This document shows, one piece after another, positions 13,901 through 23,847 of a stretch of DNA of 64,000 nucleotides (its first letter is position 1; the number at the start of each line of letters is the position of its first letter). The notes under the pieces were generated by a model. The model saw only the letters and a list, made by a program, of their open reading frames with translations. It did no database searches and was not told the origin of the DNA. The stretch is from Lineus longissimus (Eukaryota > Nemertea > Pilidiophora > Heteronemertea > Lineidae). A program made the position numbers and the translations under genes. Location: positions 22,325,501 to 22,389,500 of the forward strand of contig NC_088310.1 in NCBI RefSeq assembly GCF_910592395.1. The letters run 5' to 3'.

Positions 13901-16900
13901 GATGGGCTGTAGTCATGCAGAATACTCATGCCATGACAATTAATATTCCTTGTTGATATTGTTCAGACTTATCTCCAAGGTTATATCTTTCATCGGGACC
14001 TTTCTATATGTCTAGGGAGTTGAACATTATACCTCTATTAGTGACAGTCTTCTTCCTTCCATTCCTGTCTTTCCATACAAATTTCCTATTTCCAGCGGAG
14101 GCAATTTACTTTGCCCATCTGATCATCGATGGCTGGCCAAGCTACCCCAGTTAAAACTTCTACAAACTAACTTTTATGTTTCCTTTTCCAGCGGAGGCAC
14201 TCCACCTTGCCCACCTGATGGCTAGCCATGGCTATTTCTTCCCTATTGAGGATCATGTACTTACTGTAAAAAACGATAATACCTATTACAGATTCCAGGT
14301 AAGTGGTGCATGAATTCATTAAAGCTTGACTATACATGTACTCAAGATTCATTTGGTACATGTAAGGTAGATTGGATATTTTCTGAGAAATGCGAATTCT
14401 TGGTCTGTTCTTCTGATTTTTTGCTCTTGTGAGTACCTGTTGAGCTGGGTATTTGCATTGATTCTATTTAGGCGGGAAAAGGTATCGAATATACTATACT
14501 AGTCAGCGATGTATTCTGTTAAATGGTATCATTTGCCTGTCTTTGGCAGAGGCAAGGGCAAGTAAAACATCACAAATCAAACCCAGTCATATGCGGTGTG
14601 TGTCAATGTTGTGAATCAAACCCCAAACTTCAGATCACAATTCAAATCCTACACCTCAACTACAAGGCCATGCTGCCCAATGTTCATCAAAATGGTGAAC
14701 TTCTGTGACCATATCCTTTATTATTATTGGTCTGAGATTTCTTATCAATATTCTATATTTAGCGATCATTAGCGAATCCCCACAGGCTTCATTGGAGCAA
14801 TCGAAAAAAACTATTTATATTTTTGACTTGCGTCTTGGAGTGTGACTTCGGAAATCTATGAATCTAATTACGACCCGCCTTTAACTGACACAGTTTTTTG
14901 ACTAATTGATCCTCAAGAACCTTGATGTGCACTTTTTCTTAATTAGGTGTTCAAGTGTCTTAATGAGATTTTCCTGCAGTTTGCTACAGTCTTTGGGTGT
15001 AACCCGATTTATCTTTATGGTAGCAACCATTGATTTTGTACGTGTAGAAATGAAGAAAATTTCAAGGAACATGCATTCACCCAATTCTGTCTTGGAGAAT
15101 GGTCCACTGTGAAGAAGTTGGTTAACATCTATTTACTTTTCTTTTCAGACACCTTGTTTTTGGCCATCACGGTGTGGTGAACCAGAAAATACTGACTATG
15201 GTAAGTATATACTGGGAAAATATTGGAACGAAACACCACCTGTGAACCAGTTCTTTTCCAACTCTTTCGGCCTGGGGTCGAGTCCTTCATTTAGCTGTTC
15301 TATAATCAATGTGTTCAAATGGTACAATGGCCATCTTCATTGTAATTTGACCCTTAATGATTGGCGTGGTGCTTTCCTAGCAGCTGTGACCATCTTCATC
15401 ACAAATGAGATTATATGACCGCAAATGTCACTACATGTATGTCACAATTAAAGTAGCTGGCCTCGCCTAACAAAAAGCCTTTTTATAGTGCACTTAAATC
15501 TATCCTGGGCATGGGGACCAGATTGTCACATCGACAGCAGCTTTTCATAACATACAATTATATGTACCGGTACCCTGTTAATTATCTGACGGATGAAAAA
15601 ATTTATGAAACTTGCTTCTGAGGGAGGTTTTTTATTGATGTTTATGATTGCTCCTGAAAATTAGCAAGGAAGGAAAAGCAGCGTCTTTAATAGCCATCCT
15701 TCATAATTAGAGCATGGTGGCCACCACCTTGCAGTCTACATCTTTGAGGATGCTGCCATCTGTGCAGTAATATATGAACTGGTGTATCTGGAGGTCAACC
15801 TTGCCATCTTCAAGCCAGATCGTTTGTTGATATAGATCATCATTATCCTTAACATGATTGTCATCGTTTGTTGTTATACATGGCTGCTGATAGCTTTTTC
15901 TTTTCCAATGAAAATTTGTTGTCATGAAAATCAGTAAAGTTCCTCTAATTTGCAGTAGAATGGCAGTGCTATATGGGGTTTGAAAGATTTTGGATGTGCA
16001 GTATGGGGTATTTGTCATCCAGTAAAAGGGGATGAAATGGGACCTTATCTTGATTAAGAAAATTGTCTTTTCTGATTTCAGCTGTATATTTATGCAAGAG
16101 AACAATGCAAAACAAGCAACGGTTAGAACTGGCCGATTACGAAGCTGAAAACTTAGCACGACTACAAAAGATGTTTTCTAGGAAATGGGAATTAATATTC
16201 ATGCAGGCAGAAGCACAGGCTAAGTATGTGGAATTCCCATTCGGAAACCATGGGCCCTCATTTGGCAAAAAGGTTGTCACTCTGTGCAGCTAAACAATGA
16301 GCCTTTGTCAGCAGCAGTGCTTTGGAGTGACCAAGAATCCGTGAAAAAGGCTTCATTAAAATTGTAAAAAATCTCATTTAATTAAAAATTTGACCCTGCT
16401 TTTATTACATAGCTGTGTTCTTGAGACGGGATGCAGTGTTTTCACAGTGTATGAAATGGCATTTGATGTGTACATTGTAAAGCAAGATAAGAACACTTCC
16501 AAGATTTAAATGTGACTTCATGGCTTTAAATTTCTGTTTCAGAGTTGACAAAAAAAGAGACAAATTAGAACGGAAGGTTTTGGATAGCCAAGAAAGGGCA
16601 TTCTGGGATGTACACAGACCAGTAGTAAGTGTCTTCAAGATAAACAATTGGTCACTCATGGCTCTGCAACATCAGACCTACGACTGTCATTTCAGTAATG
16701 AATTGATGGAATATAGACATTAACTGATTGTTTGTTTATTTACATTCTATACCAGGATTATGTATTAACCCTAACAAGTATATTCTAAAAATTCCTGATT
16801 TTGCCTCTTGATTATTTATCCGAAGAATATAGAGGATTGAAGATTAAAGTGATTGCGGACTCGTTCAGGCTTTCTGCCTCTAAACATCCATTTGAGTTGA

Positions 16901-19900
16901 TGTTTAGCCTAATAGTTAGATCATAGTCACAGTCATTTTTTGTGTTGTCATTGTCTCACTAATTGTCATTAATCTTGTGACCATCCATCAAGTACACACC
17001 CTGAACGGGCCTCCTACAAGCATGAATGTAGAATTAGAAAAGATCTAGCATTTTTATCATTAGCCAAAACTATTAATCTACCTGTCAGAAATTAGTGCTG
17101 ATGATATTAGTGAGAAAGAACTTTTGCATTATTGAATTGCATGATCATATATAGTGCATGCGTAACTTTAAGTTGTTATTTTGTTTTGATATGATGCACA
17201 TGAGTACTGTATGGATGGTCAATAGCTAGAAAGTAGAAGTCATTGTGATATTAACCAACCTTAGACCTTATAATCCCTCCCTTTCCTTTCAGCCCGGGAG
17301 TGTTAATACGGCTGAAGTAGATATAAAGAAATCCCTCACTTCGTTTTCCTTTCAGCCTGGGTGCGTGAATACGACAGAAGTCGATATAAAGAAAGCATGC
17401 AAAATGAACAAACCACTCAAAACAACCAAGGTTAGTCTGAAGTCTTGTTGCTAGAAAATATATGATTTAATCCTTATTTCAATAACTTCTTTTTTTGTGT
17501 GATATAGATGAAATATTTTAGCTCTTCGATTGCTGCATGAAATAGATTTTCTGTTTAAGTAAAATTCATGTAGTGTATACTGAGATTATCGGCTGGAAAA
17601 CAATGCATTAGAGAGCAACTTGAACTATTAAAGAACTATTAATTGAACACCTAAGTGCCCCCTACTGAGCCCCGGTATTAAAAATATCATTCCCAGTCTA
17701 GAAATCAAAAGAAAGCATGGAACAAATATGCACATGTAGCTCTAAAAGTGCCCTATCGAATAAGACCAGTGATGCCTTACGATTCAACAGCTCGGCTTTC
17801 AGAATTAAAAATCTTGTGCCGCCAACATATATAAAGGCTTCACAGTTCCTTGGACTCATCTGACTCTCTTGTTCATGATTCTTTTGCTAAATGATATATT
17901 GAATACTTTGCTTGTTTTCAGCCAAGCTATCAGGTTCCAGGGGGGAGAATTAGTCCTAGTGTATCAGAAGCTGATTTAAGAAATCCAGCCGACTCAATGA
18001 GGAAAGATGTAAGTTGAATTATCAGCAGGAGATATAATTGTAGGTTCAGAAAGCCTTTAATGCTACCTCGTGGAGTTCCTTGTAACATCATTAGTGTAGG
18101 GCCTTAAAGCACATGGAGTTAGTTCACAAGACATCCATAAAGTGTCATCATGCTGGCCGCACCAGTGGGTTAGAAATTGTTGGTGCTATGCTAAATGTTG
18201 ATGGTGTTTTGACACAGCTAGACTTCATTGTCACAAAGCCCAGTTTCAGCTTTGTTTATTCAGCAAAAGAAGAACTCCTAAACTTTCCTTTTCGTTCAAT
18301 AAGCCATGCCTTTTAAAGTATCTTGGGCCTAATATAACTTCATCTTTGTGCTCCTCTTTAAAGGAATTACTAGACAAGGTATTTGATGTTTTCATAGCTT
18401 GTCAACATGTACACATTTATGGAGTGTGCTTTATAGTATCATTCTAGTACGCCCAATTTCAAGCAGTTTCTTTGCTCATCTGCATCAGTTCTTTTGGTTT
18501 CATGATTTTTATAGCGCACCTCATATAACTCGTTTTGCCATTCACCATTTTAGGGGAACCCATCATTGAGTGTTTTAACAAAAGTGAACATGTTGTTGAT
18601 TGGGTGCTCTAAAATGGTGAAATATACCATTTTTTGCACCTTATCAGCAATTTGTCCATTTGCTGTTATATCACGCCATCCATTTGATCACTTTGTACTT
18701 TTTTGCCATTGTAGTGCAACTCAGCTATGTTCCTTTATTACCATAGATTATAGTACCAAGTGCATTGATTTAGTTGTATCATTGACCATTTAGTGCCTTT
18801 TAGGTTTATCTTTCACCATTTTAATGCAGCATAGTTTTATCATCGCCAATTTTAGTACACTGTTGTTTTTATCATTTGCCATATTACTACATAGATCCAA
18901 GTTTTATCATTCATTCTACACTCCTCTTTATCATTCACCATTTCAATTACATGTGGTATTCTTCATTTCTTCCATCATTCTACATTTTGTAAGCACAAAA
19001 TAGTCCAACACATCAGCTCAAGCTTAATCATTTATCGCCATGGACTTTATTGTAAACCATTTAATGTGCCATCATCAGTAGCAGCTTCATTGCTACAGGG
19101 GAGTTTTGTAAGAAATTGCTCGCTATAGAGTTTCTGTATAGCAGGGACTGTGTTGGAGCTATCAAAATCCTTGTATAACCTTTCAACGGCATTTTTCAGA
19201 GTGTTTATAAATTACCGGTAACAATGATGATTTTGATGATTTCTTAGGTTGTTTGATTGGATGCAGTGTTAACTTTCTTCTCTTCTATAGGTTGAAGCTT
19301 CCAGGCAAAATCTAGAAAGAAGAAGAGTAAAAGTATCAAAAGTAGCAGAATGGTGAGTATCTATATAGTTTGTGTTTTCCCCTTTGAACCCACCTATTTG
19401 TACCCCTTCCCCTGCAGTGAACTGAGTATTTTTATCTGGTAATTAACATCAACTATTCACTGCTCATCAATTAAGGGCCTACCCTAATGAATTGCACTGT
19501 GATCCCCACATAAGCTTTTTTAGTCTTGTCCCTCATTTTCTTACCTTAAAGCAACGTTTACCCGTTGAAACTGGTGTGGCACATCCATTACATGTATTCA
19601 AGCTTAAGTTACACATGCATTACCCATTCAAGCCCAAATTGCACATCATTTATCCATTCAATCCAAGTGTTTGCCCATCAGTTACCCATTCACACCAGAG
19701 TTTTGCATCAATTACCTTTCAATCTGAGTGTTGTGCAACAGTTTCTCATTCAAGCTGGTGTTGCGCATCAATTACCCATTCAATTTTGACCCTTTCCTGT
19801 TTTGCCTTTCCAGCTTTATCTCCTACTTTGAGCAGTATGCAGAGTTTGATCCCTTTCTAACGCCAGTAGAACCTTCTAATCCTTGGCTAACAGAGAGTGT

Positions 19901-22900
19901 TGACTTTTGGGAGCAAGAGAAAAATTTGTGAGTATGATCAACCCAGCATCGTTCTACAGTCTACAACAGTATGATTGCAAATGTACAATGCTGCCGAAGT
20001 GTCCTTTTCATGTAATAAATCATCAAAAGCACATTTTGGTGTGCTGCAAAAATGTACCTTCTACCTTCTCTTCATTCAATGATAGTCCTGGTGAGCCCAT
20101 CCTACCCTCAGTTTTGATGGAGAAAAGGTCATCCTCTTCATAATGAGAAAGTTGCACAGTGGTAGATTACTTTGTGTTTGGATATAATTTCTGTTCCAAA
20201 TCAATGAATCGAATGCTTTTTTGTCTCAAACCTTTCAGGAAAGATGTTCCTCAGCGTCGAGTAAAACGATGGGCTTTCTCCGTATTTGAACTGCTGAAAG
20301 ATCCGGCAGGCCGGGATCAATTCTCTAAATTTTTAGATAAAGAATTTAGTGGTGAAAATCTCAAGTAAGTTTGCAGAGATCTTATAAATTTTATTCTTGA
20401 CACGCTGATACGATGTTACGTGAATGTGTCTTCATGGCCCGAGAGCAACAGGTTAGTGCAGTTTTATTTATGATCGTTGTAGTATTGCATGTGGCTCTAA
20501 TAAAGATGACCAAAGCTTAGTGGTAGATTTAGATCCTTCTCCATACCTTATTAACGAAACATGGTGACAGCTTAAAGGAACCTTGCTCCGAACCTACTCC
20601 CTGGGTTAGCCAACTGGTCCTAGCTGAGAAGAAATCTGGGGAGCTGCATATATGTCTTGATGCAAGACTACACAATTGTGCACTAAAACGTGAACATTCC
20701 CAACTACCTATATTGGAAGACAAACTCAACAACATGGCGGTGTCGGAGGTCTTCTCTAAGCTTGATTTATCTTCAGGCTATTGGCAGGTGGAACTTGATG
20801 AGGAGTCTAGCCTTCTCACCACCTTTCAGACTCCCTTCGGTTGTTTCCGCTGGAAGCGGCTGCCTTTTGAATTGAACTCTGAGAAGTCTGAGATTTTCCA
20901 AAGGAAAGGAAACTGTTTGAAGCTATCGACAGGTTTCCTGGAGTCGAATGCATTGCTGATGTCGTCATCATTCATGGAAGGAACGTTGATGAACATGATC
21001 ACAACTTGGAAGCTTCCTACAACGATGTCAACAGAAAGGGATCAAACTGAACATCGCAAAGCTTGAACTGCGGTTATCAGAGATAACTTTCATGGTACAT
21101 GTGATTACTGAACGTGGTCTCCAGGCCGATCCTAAGAAAATTCATGCTGTCAGGGGCATGCCTGCTCCTACTAACTTAGAGGAATTGCGACGTTTCCTAG
21201 GTGTGGCGAACTATCTTGCAAGATTTCTCCCTAATCTGACTGAGTTGACGACACCTCAGTCAGATGCACAATCTCACAAAAGGAGATGTGCCGTTTGCCT
21301 GGTCGCAGACACAACGAACTGCGTTCGATACTGTAAAGCGTCTTGTCACTCGAGCGCCTGTCCTATCATTCTACGACCAAACCAAGGAACACCTAGAAAA
21401 CGATGCTTGTGAGCATGGCGTTGGATCTGTCCTGCTCCAAAACGGCCGCCCAATCGCTTATGCGAGTAGATCGCTTACTGAGACTGAACAGCGCTGGGCC
21501 CAAATTGAGAAAGAGATGTTTTTGGCTTGGACAAATTCCATCATTATGCCGCGAGGTAGATGTGGTAACAAACCACAAGCCACTCATCTTAATCATCACG
21601 ACACCTCTCTGAAAAGCACCTAGGCGGCTACAGTCACTCCTTCTAAGGACTCAAAAGTATCGGATCAATCTAGCCTAAAAGCCTGGAACCTCTATTCCGC
21701 ACGTTATCTTGCGCACCACTTCCTGAAACTGGTTGAATAGAATTTGTTAATGTGAGTAATGACACGCCGGCTAAGGCGAATACTGAACAAAGTGTAACTC
21801 AATCCCCAAGTGTAGGTACTACGTGTTCTGGTAGAATCATAAAACCTGTGGTCCGTTTAGAATTGTAATTTGTGACGCTCAATATCATGATTAGTCATTC
21901 TGCGCTTTTTAGAGGACTTCTGTTACCAAAGTTGTGTATGCGTGTTATCAATATCATTAGTTGCGTGCATATCCTTATGGTTCTATCCCTGTGTTTGTTT
22001 TGTAGTTATGTCTTCGTTTTAAAGTTTTCTTTAATCTTCCTCTTGCTAATAGTAAATACTCTTGGACTCGTACCAGTAATTCTTTTCATTATAAAGAGGA
22101 AGGATGTTATGTGAATATGTCTTCACATCCCGAGAGGAACAGGTCAGTGCAGTTTTATTTATGATCATTATAGTATTGCATATGGCTCTAATAAAGATGA
22201 CCAAAGTTTAGTGGTAGATTTAGACTCTCCCTTCTCCATACCTTATTAACGAAACATGGTGACTGCTAAAGGAACCTTGCTCCGAACCTACTCCCTGGGT
22301 TAGCCTACTGGTCCTAGCTGAGAAGAAATCTGGGGAGCTGCGTATTTGTCTCGATCCGAGACCACTCAATCGTGCACTAAAATGTGAACATTTCCAACTA
22401 CCTTTATTGGAAGACAAACTCCACAACATGGCGGAGTCCGAGGTGTTCTCTAAGCTTGATTTATCTTCAGGCTATTGGCAGGTGGAACTTGATGAGGAGT
22501 CTAGCCTCCTCACCACCTTTCAGACCTCTTCGGTCGTTTCCGCTGGAAGCGGCTGCCTTTTGGATTGAACTCTGAGAAGTCTGAGATTTTCCAAAGGAAA
22601 CTGCTTGAAGCTGTCGACGGACTTCCTGGAGTCGAATGCAGAGTGATGCAAGTAATGATTGCTAGTTTGATCTAAGTAACTTTTTGTAGTCTCGCAGAAG
22701 GATCATCTGCTGTGCCATCTCTTTTTTGTTGAGCAAACTCCTTATCCCACAATGAGATGCAAAACCGACGTTTCTTAGATCTAGTGCCTAAGCCAGAAGA
22801 AGCTTGACTTCCTTTCCCTAGCCTGGTACACCTAATCAGTGCCAAATCTAAGAAGCAAAGGGTACAACCTACAAATGTGGAAATCTACTGTAAATCTTTT

Positions 22901-23847
22901 ATATATATTTTTGCAGATTTTGGGAAGCCTGTCAAGAGCTCAAAAGTGTATCTCAAAGTAATGTGCACAAGAAAGTCCAAGAAATATACAGGTTTGTCAG
23001 ACAAATTGTTGTCCTTATAGCTGGATGACAACTCTATAAAGCAGTTTAGATTTCTGCGGACCGTTATAAGTTGGAATATGCTTGTCAATTACACCAGCAT
23101 TTGATATTCATCAAACATATAAAAGGTTGGCAAAACATGATTGCTTACTAGCCATGGAAAGTGAGGAAGTATCTGCACACTGAATACAGCCTCACTAATA
23201 AACAGAAGAGGGTTGGGTTATCAATATCATATATTGCCCGTGTCACGACATTATTCTTTAAGGTAATAATGTTATGCTTTTCTATTCCAGTGCATTTTTA
23301 GCTCCCGGGGCATATGACCCTGTAAATGTGGATAGTCGAGTGGCTGAGATAGTGAAAAAGCGTGTACATAATAACCCAGATAGATATTGTTTTGCTGAGG
23401 CAGAGGTGGGTAGTATGGCATTGCAGTGTGTGTGACTTCCTTTCTGAAATCGTATCTCTTTTAATTGAACAAAACCTGTTCCAAGTGCAGCACACTGAAA
23501 TGGACCCAAATTGGTTGAAATTGTTAGAGCCTTATGATGTGACATTTGTTGGTATGATCAGCATTTGTAAACAGGTACCATTTGTGCCATAATAAGATAT
23601 CGTCTTTAAGATAAATGAGCATTTTCTCAACAAGTCCAGTCATCAATCAGTCATGATCTAATGGCACTTCAAAACCATTACATTTCAGGAACATATCTTC
23701 AACTTGATGAAGAGTGACAGTTACAGTCGATACCTCCGCTCAGACATGTATAAGGAATTCCTCGGGGGGACAAAGAAAAAGGTGCAAGCTCTTATGCCAT
23801 TTAAACTCATAGATACCTTTCACCCTAAACTTATCAAGAAAGAGTGA
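10805..23847 (+). CDS. RGS7: R7-family regulator of G-protein signalling (RGS6/RGS7-like), 14 exons
   Basis: GTPase-activating protein for Gi/o-class G-alpha subunits. R7 members act at the membrane as obligate partners of G-beta-5. Exons: 10805-10901, 11294-11344, 14192-14298, 15149-15200, 16082-16223, 16543-16624, 17356-17430 (or from 17293), 17922-18008, 19291-19352, 19814-19927, 20239-20364, 22917-22991, 23291-23405, 23689-23847. Together they are 1344 nt, in frame, 447 residues (vertebrate RGS7 is about 470-495). Domains: DEP about 10-85, DHEX about 86-200, GGL about 232-290 (DPFL..PSNPW motif), RGS about 292-415 ([18 protein letters not shown]). It resembles RGS6/7 more than RGS9/11 ([23 protein letters not shown]). 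The first exon begins exactly with ATG after an acceptor, and in vertebrates this junction is internal, so an upstream N-terminal exon may exist but I could not identify it. The choice between RGS6 and RGS7 is not resolvable; an invertebrate single orthologue is likely. Confidence 0.95.
11294..11344 (+). CDS. RGS7: RGS exon 2: DEP domain
   Basis: Acceptor ctttcag, donor A|GTAAGT. It encodes [17 protein letters not shown], the DEP segment around the conserved W. Only 51 nt long. Phases 1 in and 1 out fit its neighbours. Confidence 0.92.
13256..13311. repeat. Short tandem repeat, three copies
   Basis: Three near-identical units of about 18 bp built on GAAGATCTCTGAACTAAG, in RGS intron 2. Minisatellite-like; no further function visible. 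Confidence 0.65.
13701..13717. repeat. Poly-G tract (G17)
   Basis: A homopolymer run of 17 G in RGS intron 2, followed by tcc and G5. Potential quadruplex former on the sense strand. Confidence 0.8.
14096..14154 (+). pseudogene. Decayed duplicate of RGS exon 3
   Basis: The sequence ttccag|cggaggca is repeated 96 bp upstream of the real exon 3. The copy reads [19 protein letters not shown] then stops (TAA at 14152-14154), against [18 protein letters not shown] in the real exon. The polypyrimidine tract and acceptor are intact, but the copy has lost the second half of the exon and shows no donor before the stop. Likely a relic of tandem exon duplication. It could also act as a poison exon or decoy acceptor. 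Confidence 0.7.
14192..14298 (+). CDS. RGS7: RGS exon 3: DEP domain end
   Basis: Acceptor ccttttccag, donor CAG|GTAAGT. It encodes [19 protein letters not shown], then [16 protein letters not shown], the highly conserved C-terminal half of the DEP domain. A decayed copy of its first part lies 96 bp upstream. Confidence 0.94.
15149..15200 (+). CDS. RGS7: RGS exon 4: DEP-DHEX linker
   Basis: Acceptor cttttcag, donor G|GTAAGT. It encodes [17 protein letters not shown], the invariant TPYFWPS..PENTDY segment of R7 proteins. Confidence 0.93.
16082..16223 (+). CDS. RGS7: RGS exon 5: DHEX domain
   Basis: Acceptor tgatttcag, donor AA|GTATGT. It encodes [20 protein letters not shown] and onward to FMQAEAQAK, the helical extension that binds the membrane anchor R7BP in vertebrates. 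Phases 1 in and 2 out. Confidence 0.95.
16543..16624 (+). CDS. RGS7: RGS exon 6: DHEX domain
   Basis: Acceptor tgtttcag, donor GTA|GTAAGT. It encodes [20 protein letters not shown] then WDVHRPV, nearly identical to vertebrate RGS6/7. Ends in phase 0. Confidence 0.95.
17293..17355 (+). CDS. RGS7: Alternative 5' extension of RGS exon 7 (tandem duplicated acceptor)
   Basis: A 63-bp tandem duplication covers the polypyrimidine tract, the acceptor and the first 13 codons of exon 7. The extra copy reads [13 protein letters not shown], then SLTSFSFQ, and runs in frame and without a stop into the second copy. The second copy's acceptor is thus also coding (SFQ). Use of the upstream acceptor would insert 21 residues in the linker before the GGL domain. 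Copy 2 keeps the conserved cysteine; copy 1 has serine. Which acceptor is used cannot be told from sequence. Confidence 0.6.
17356..17430 (+). CDS. RGS7: RGS exon 7 (downstream acceptor form)
   Basis: Acceptor tcctttcag, donor AAG|GTTAGT, 25 codons. It encodes [13 protein letters not shown], identical to the vertebrate sequence, followed by [13 protein letters not shown] second in-frame acceptor 63 bp upstream would add 21 residues. Confidence 0.92.
17922..18008 (+). CDS. RGS7: RGS exon 8: linker before GGL
   Basis: Acceptor tgttttcag, donor GAT|GTAAGT, 29 codons, phase 0 on both sides. It encodes [20 protein letters not shown] and on to DSMRKD, a poorly conserved linker placed like the PTHTPTPE linker of vertebrate RGS7. 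The call rests on splice sites, frame and position more than on similarity. Confidence 0.82.
18540..18960. repeat. Degenerate tandem repeat in RGS intron 8
   Basis: About eight diverged copies of a 40-55 bp unit built on TTTATCATTCACCATTTTAGT followed by a short AT-rich stretch. Noncoding minisatellite relic. Confidence 0.55.
19291..19352 (+). CDS. RGS7: RGS exon 9: start of GGL domain
   Basis: Acceptor cttctatag, donor TG|GTGAGT. It encodes [20 protein letters not shown], the first helix of the G-gamma-like domain that binds G-beta-5. Confidence 0.92.
19565..19790. repeat. Degenerate tandem repeat in RGS intron 9
   Basis: About six diverged copies of a 33-40 bp unit with the core CATCAATTACCCATTCAA followed by GC(T/C)GAGTGTTGTG-like sequence. 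The open frames here merely reflect the repeat. Confidence 0.6.
19814..19927 (+). CDS. RGS7: RGS exon 10: GGL domain
   Basis: Acceptor cctttccag, donor TT|GTGAGT. It encodes [20 protein letters not shown] then [17 protein letters not shown]. The DPFL-x-P-x-x-PSNPW signature is diagnostic of the GGL domain. Confidence 0.95.
20239..20364 (+). CDS. RGS7: RGS exon 11: start of RGS box
   Basis: Acceptor cctttcag, donor AA|GTAAGT. It encodes [20 protein letters not shown] and onward to [12 protein letters not shown], including the E-N pair of the G-alpha switch contact. The following intron carries the LTR element. Confidence 0.95.
20414..20561 (+). repeat. LTR copy 1
   Basis: Begins TGTTACGTG and ends GAAACA (TG...CA, with TGTT/AACA termini). 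Contains AATAAA at about 20499-20504 as an R-region polyadenylation signal. Followed immediately by TGGTGACAGC, a primer-binding-site-like sequence. Closely similar to the copy at 22105. Confidence 0.85.
20577..21867 (+). pseudogene. pol: Broken pol: reverse transcriptase, RNase H, integrase tail
   Basis: RT motifs are visible in order: [66 protein letters not shown]. The catalytic region has a Val where the second Asp should be (ECIADV, near 20950). Connection domain: [20 protein letters not shown]. RNase [21 protein letters not shown] and [20 protein letters not shown]. Just after RNase H a deletion removes most of integrase, leaving a tail ending [13 protein letters not shown] and TAA at 21865. 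Multiple frameshifts are present. Not functional. Confidence 0.88.
22093..22104 (+). promoter_or_regulatory. Polypurine tract of the LTR element
   Basis: AAAGAGGAAGGA lies directly before the TG of LTR copy 2, the expected plus-strand priming site for a retroelement. Confidence 0.8.
22105..22256 (+). repeat. LTR copy 2
   Basis: Begins TGTTATGTG and ends GAAACA; about 152 bp, highly similar to LTR copy 1. Followed by TGGTGACTGC, the same primer-binding-like sequence. Confidence 0.85.
22272..22640 (+). pseudogene. pol: Second truncated RT copy of the LTR element
   Basis: Repeats the first part of the upstream RT ([50 protein letters not shown]) with a small deletion after CTTTCAGAC that shifts the frame. 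Similarity stops at 22640 in the middle of the catalytic region. Same gag-less structure as copy 1, so both descend from one internally deleted element. Confidence 0.85.
22917..22991 (+). CDS. RGS7: RGS exon 12: RGS box
   Basis: Acceptor atttttgcag, donor AG|GTTTGT. It encodes [20 protein letters not shown] then QEIY, the FW-x-A-x-x-x-L helix of the RGS box. Confidence 0.94.
23291..23405 (+). CDS. RGS7: RGS exon 13: RGS box
   Basis: Acceptor tctattccag, donor GAG|GTGGGT. It encodes [20 protein letters not shown] then [18 protein letters not shown], the central RGS-box helices. Ends in phase 0. Confidence 0.95.
23689..23847 (+). CDS. RGS7: RGS exon 14: end of RGS box, with internal donor
   Basis: Acceptor catttcag. 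It encodes [20 protein letters not shown] then [11 protein letters not shown], the end of the RGS box. Read through, it continues [20 protein letters not shown] and E to TGA at 23845-23847. After KKK (23781) there is AAG|GTGCAA, a donor candidate at the same place where vertebrate RGS6/7 transcripts splice to alternative C-termini (after AKKK). The read-through tail does not resemble known RGS tails, and I saw no AATAAA within several hundred bases. The coding exon may therefore normally end at 23781. Confidence 0.88.
   Translation, partial: EHIFNLMKSDSYSRYLRSDMYKEFLGGTKKKVQALMPFKLIDTFHPKLIKKE

Larger units (their letters stand above)
10902..20238 (+). other. RGS introns 1-10 (noncoding content)
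   Basis: Introns over 300 bp are 10902-11293, 11345-14191, 14299-15148, 15201-16081, 16224-16542, 16625-17292, 17431-17921, 18009-19290, 19353-19813 and 19928-20238. Apart from the relic exon, degenerate repeats and a G17 run (13701-13717), I see no genes in them. Antisense open frames overlapping exons 5 and 6 are not supported. Confidence 0.7.
20414..22640 (+). mobile_element. Decayed Ty3/Gypsy-type LTR retrotransposon, partial tandem copy
   Basis: Inserted in the RGS intron after exon 11. Order: LTR (20414-20561), primer-binding-like tggtgac, RT/RNase H/integrase-tail remnant (20577-21867), 3' leader, polypurine tract (22093-22104), second LTR (22105-22256), then a second tggtgac and a second copy of the RT start (to 22640), where similarity ends abruptly. 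gag and protease are missing between the LTR and RT in both copies. Both pol remnants carry stops and frameshifts. Same orientation as the host gene, removed with the intron. Confidence 0.88.

Noticed and set aside
15707-16159. 150-residue minus-strand open frame
   Set aside because: Antisense to RGS exon 5 and its intron; random composition and no similarity. The plus-strand exon explains the conserved sequence.
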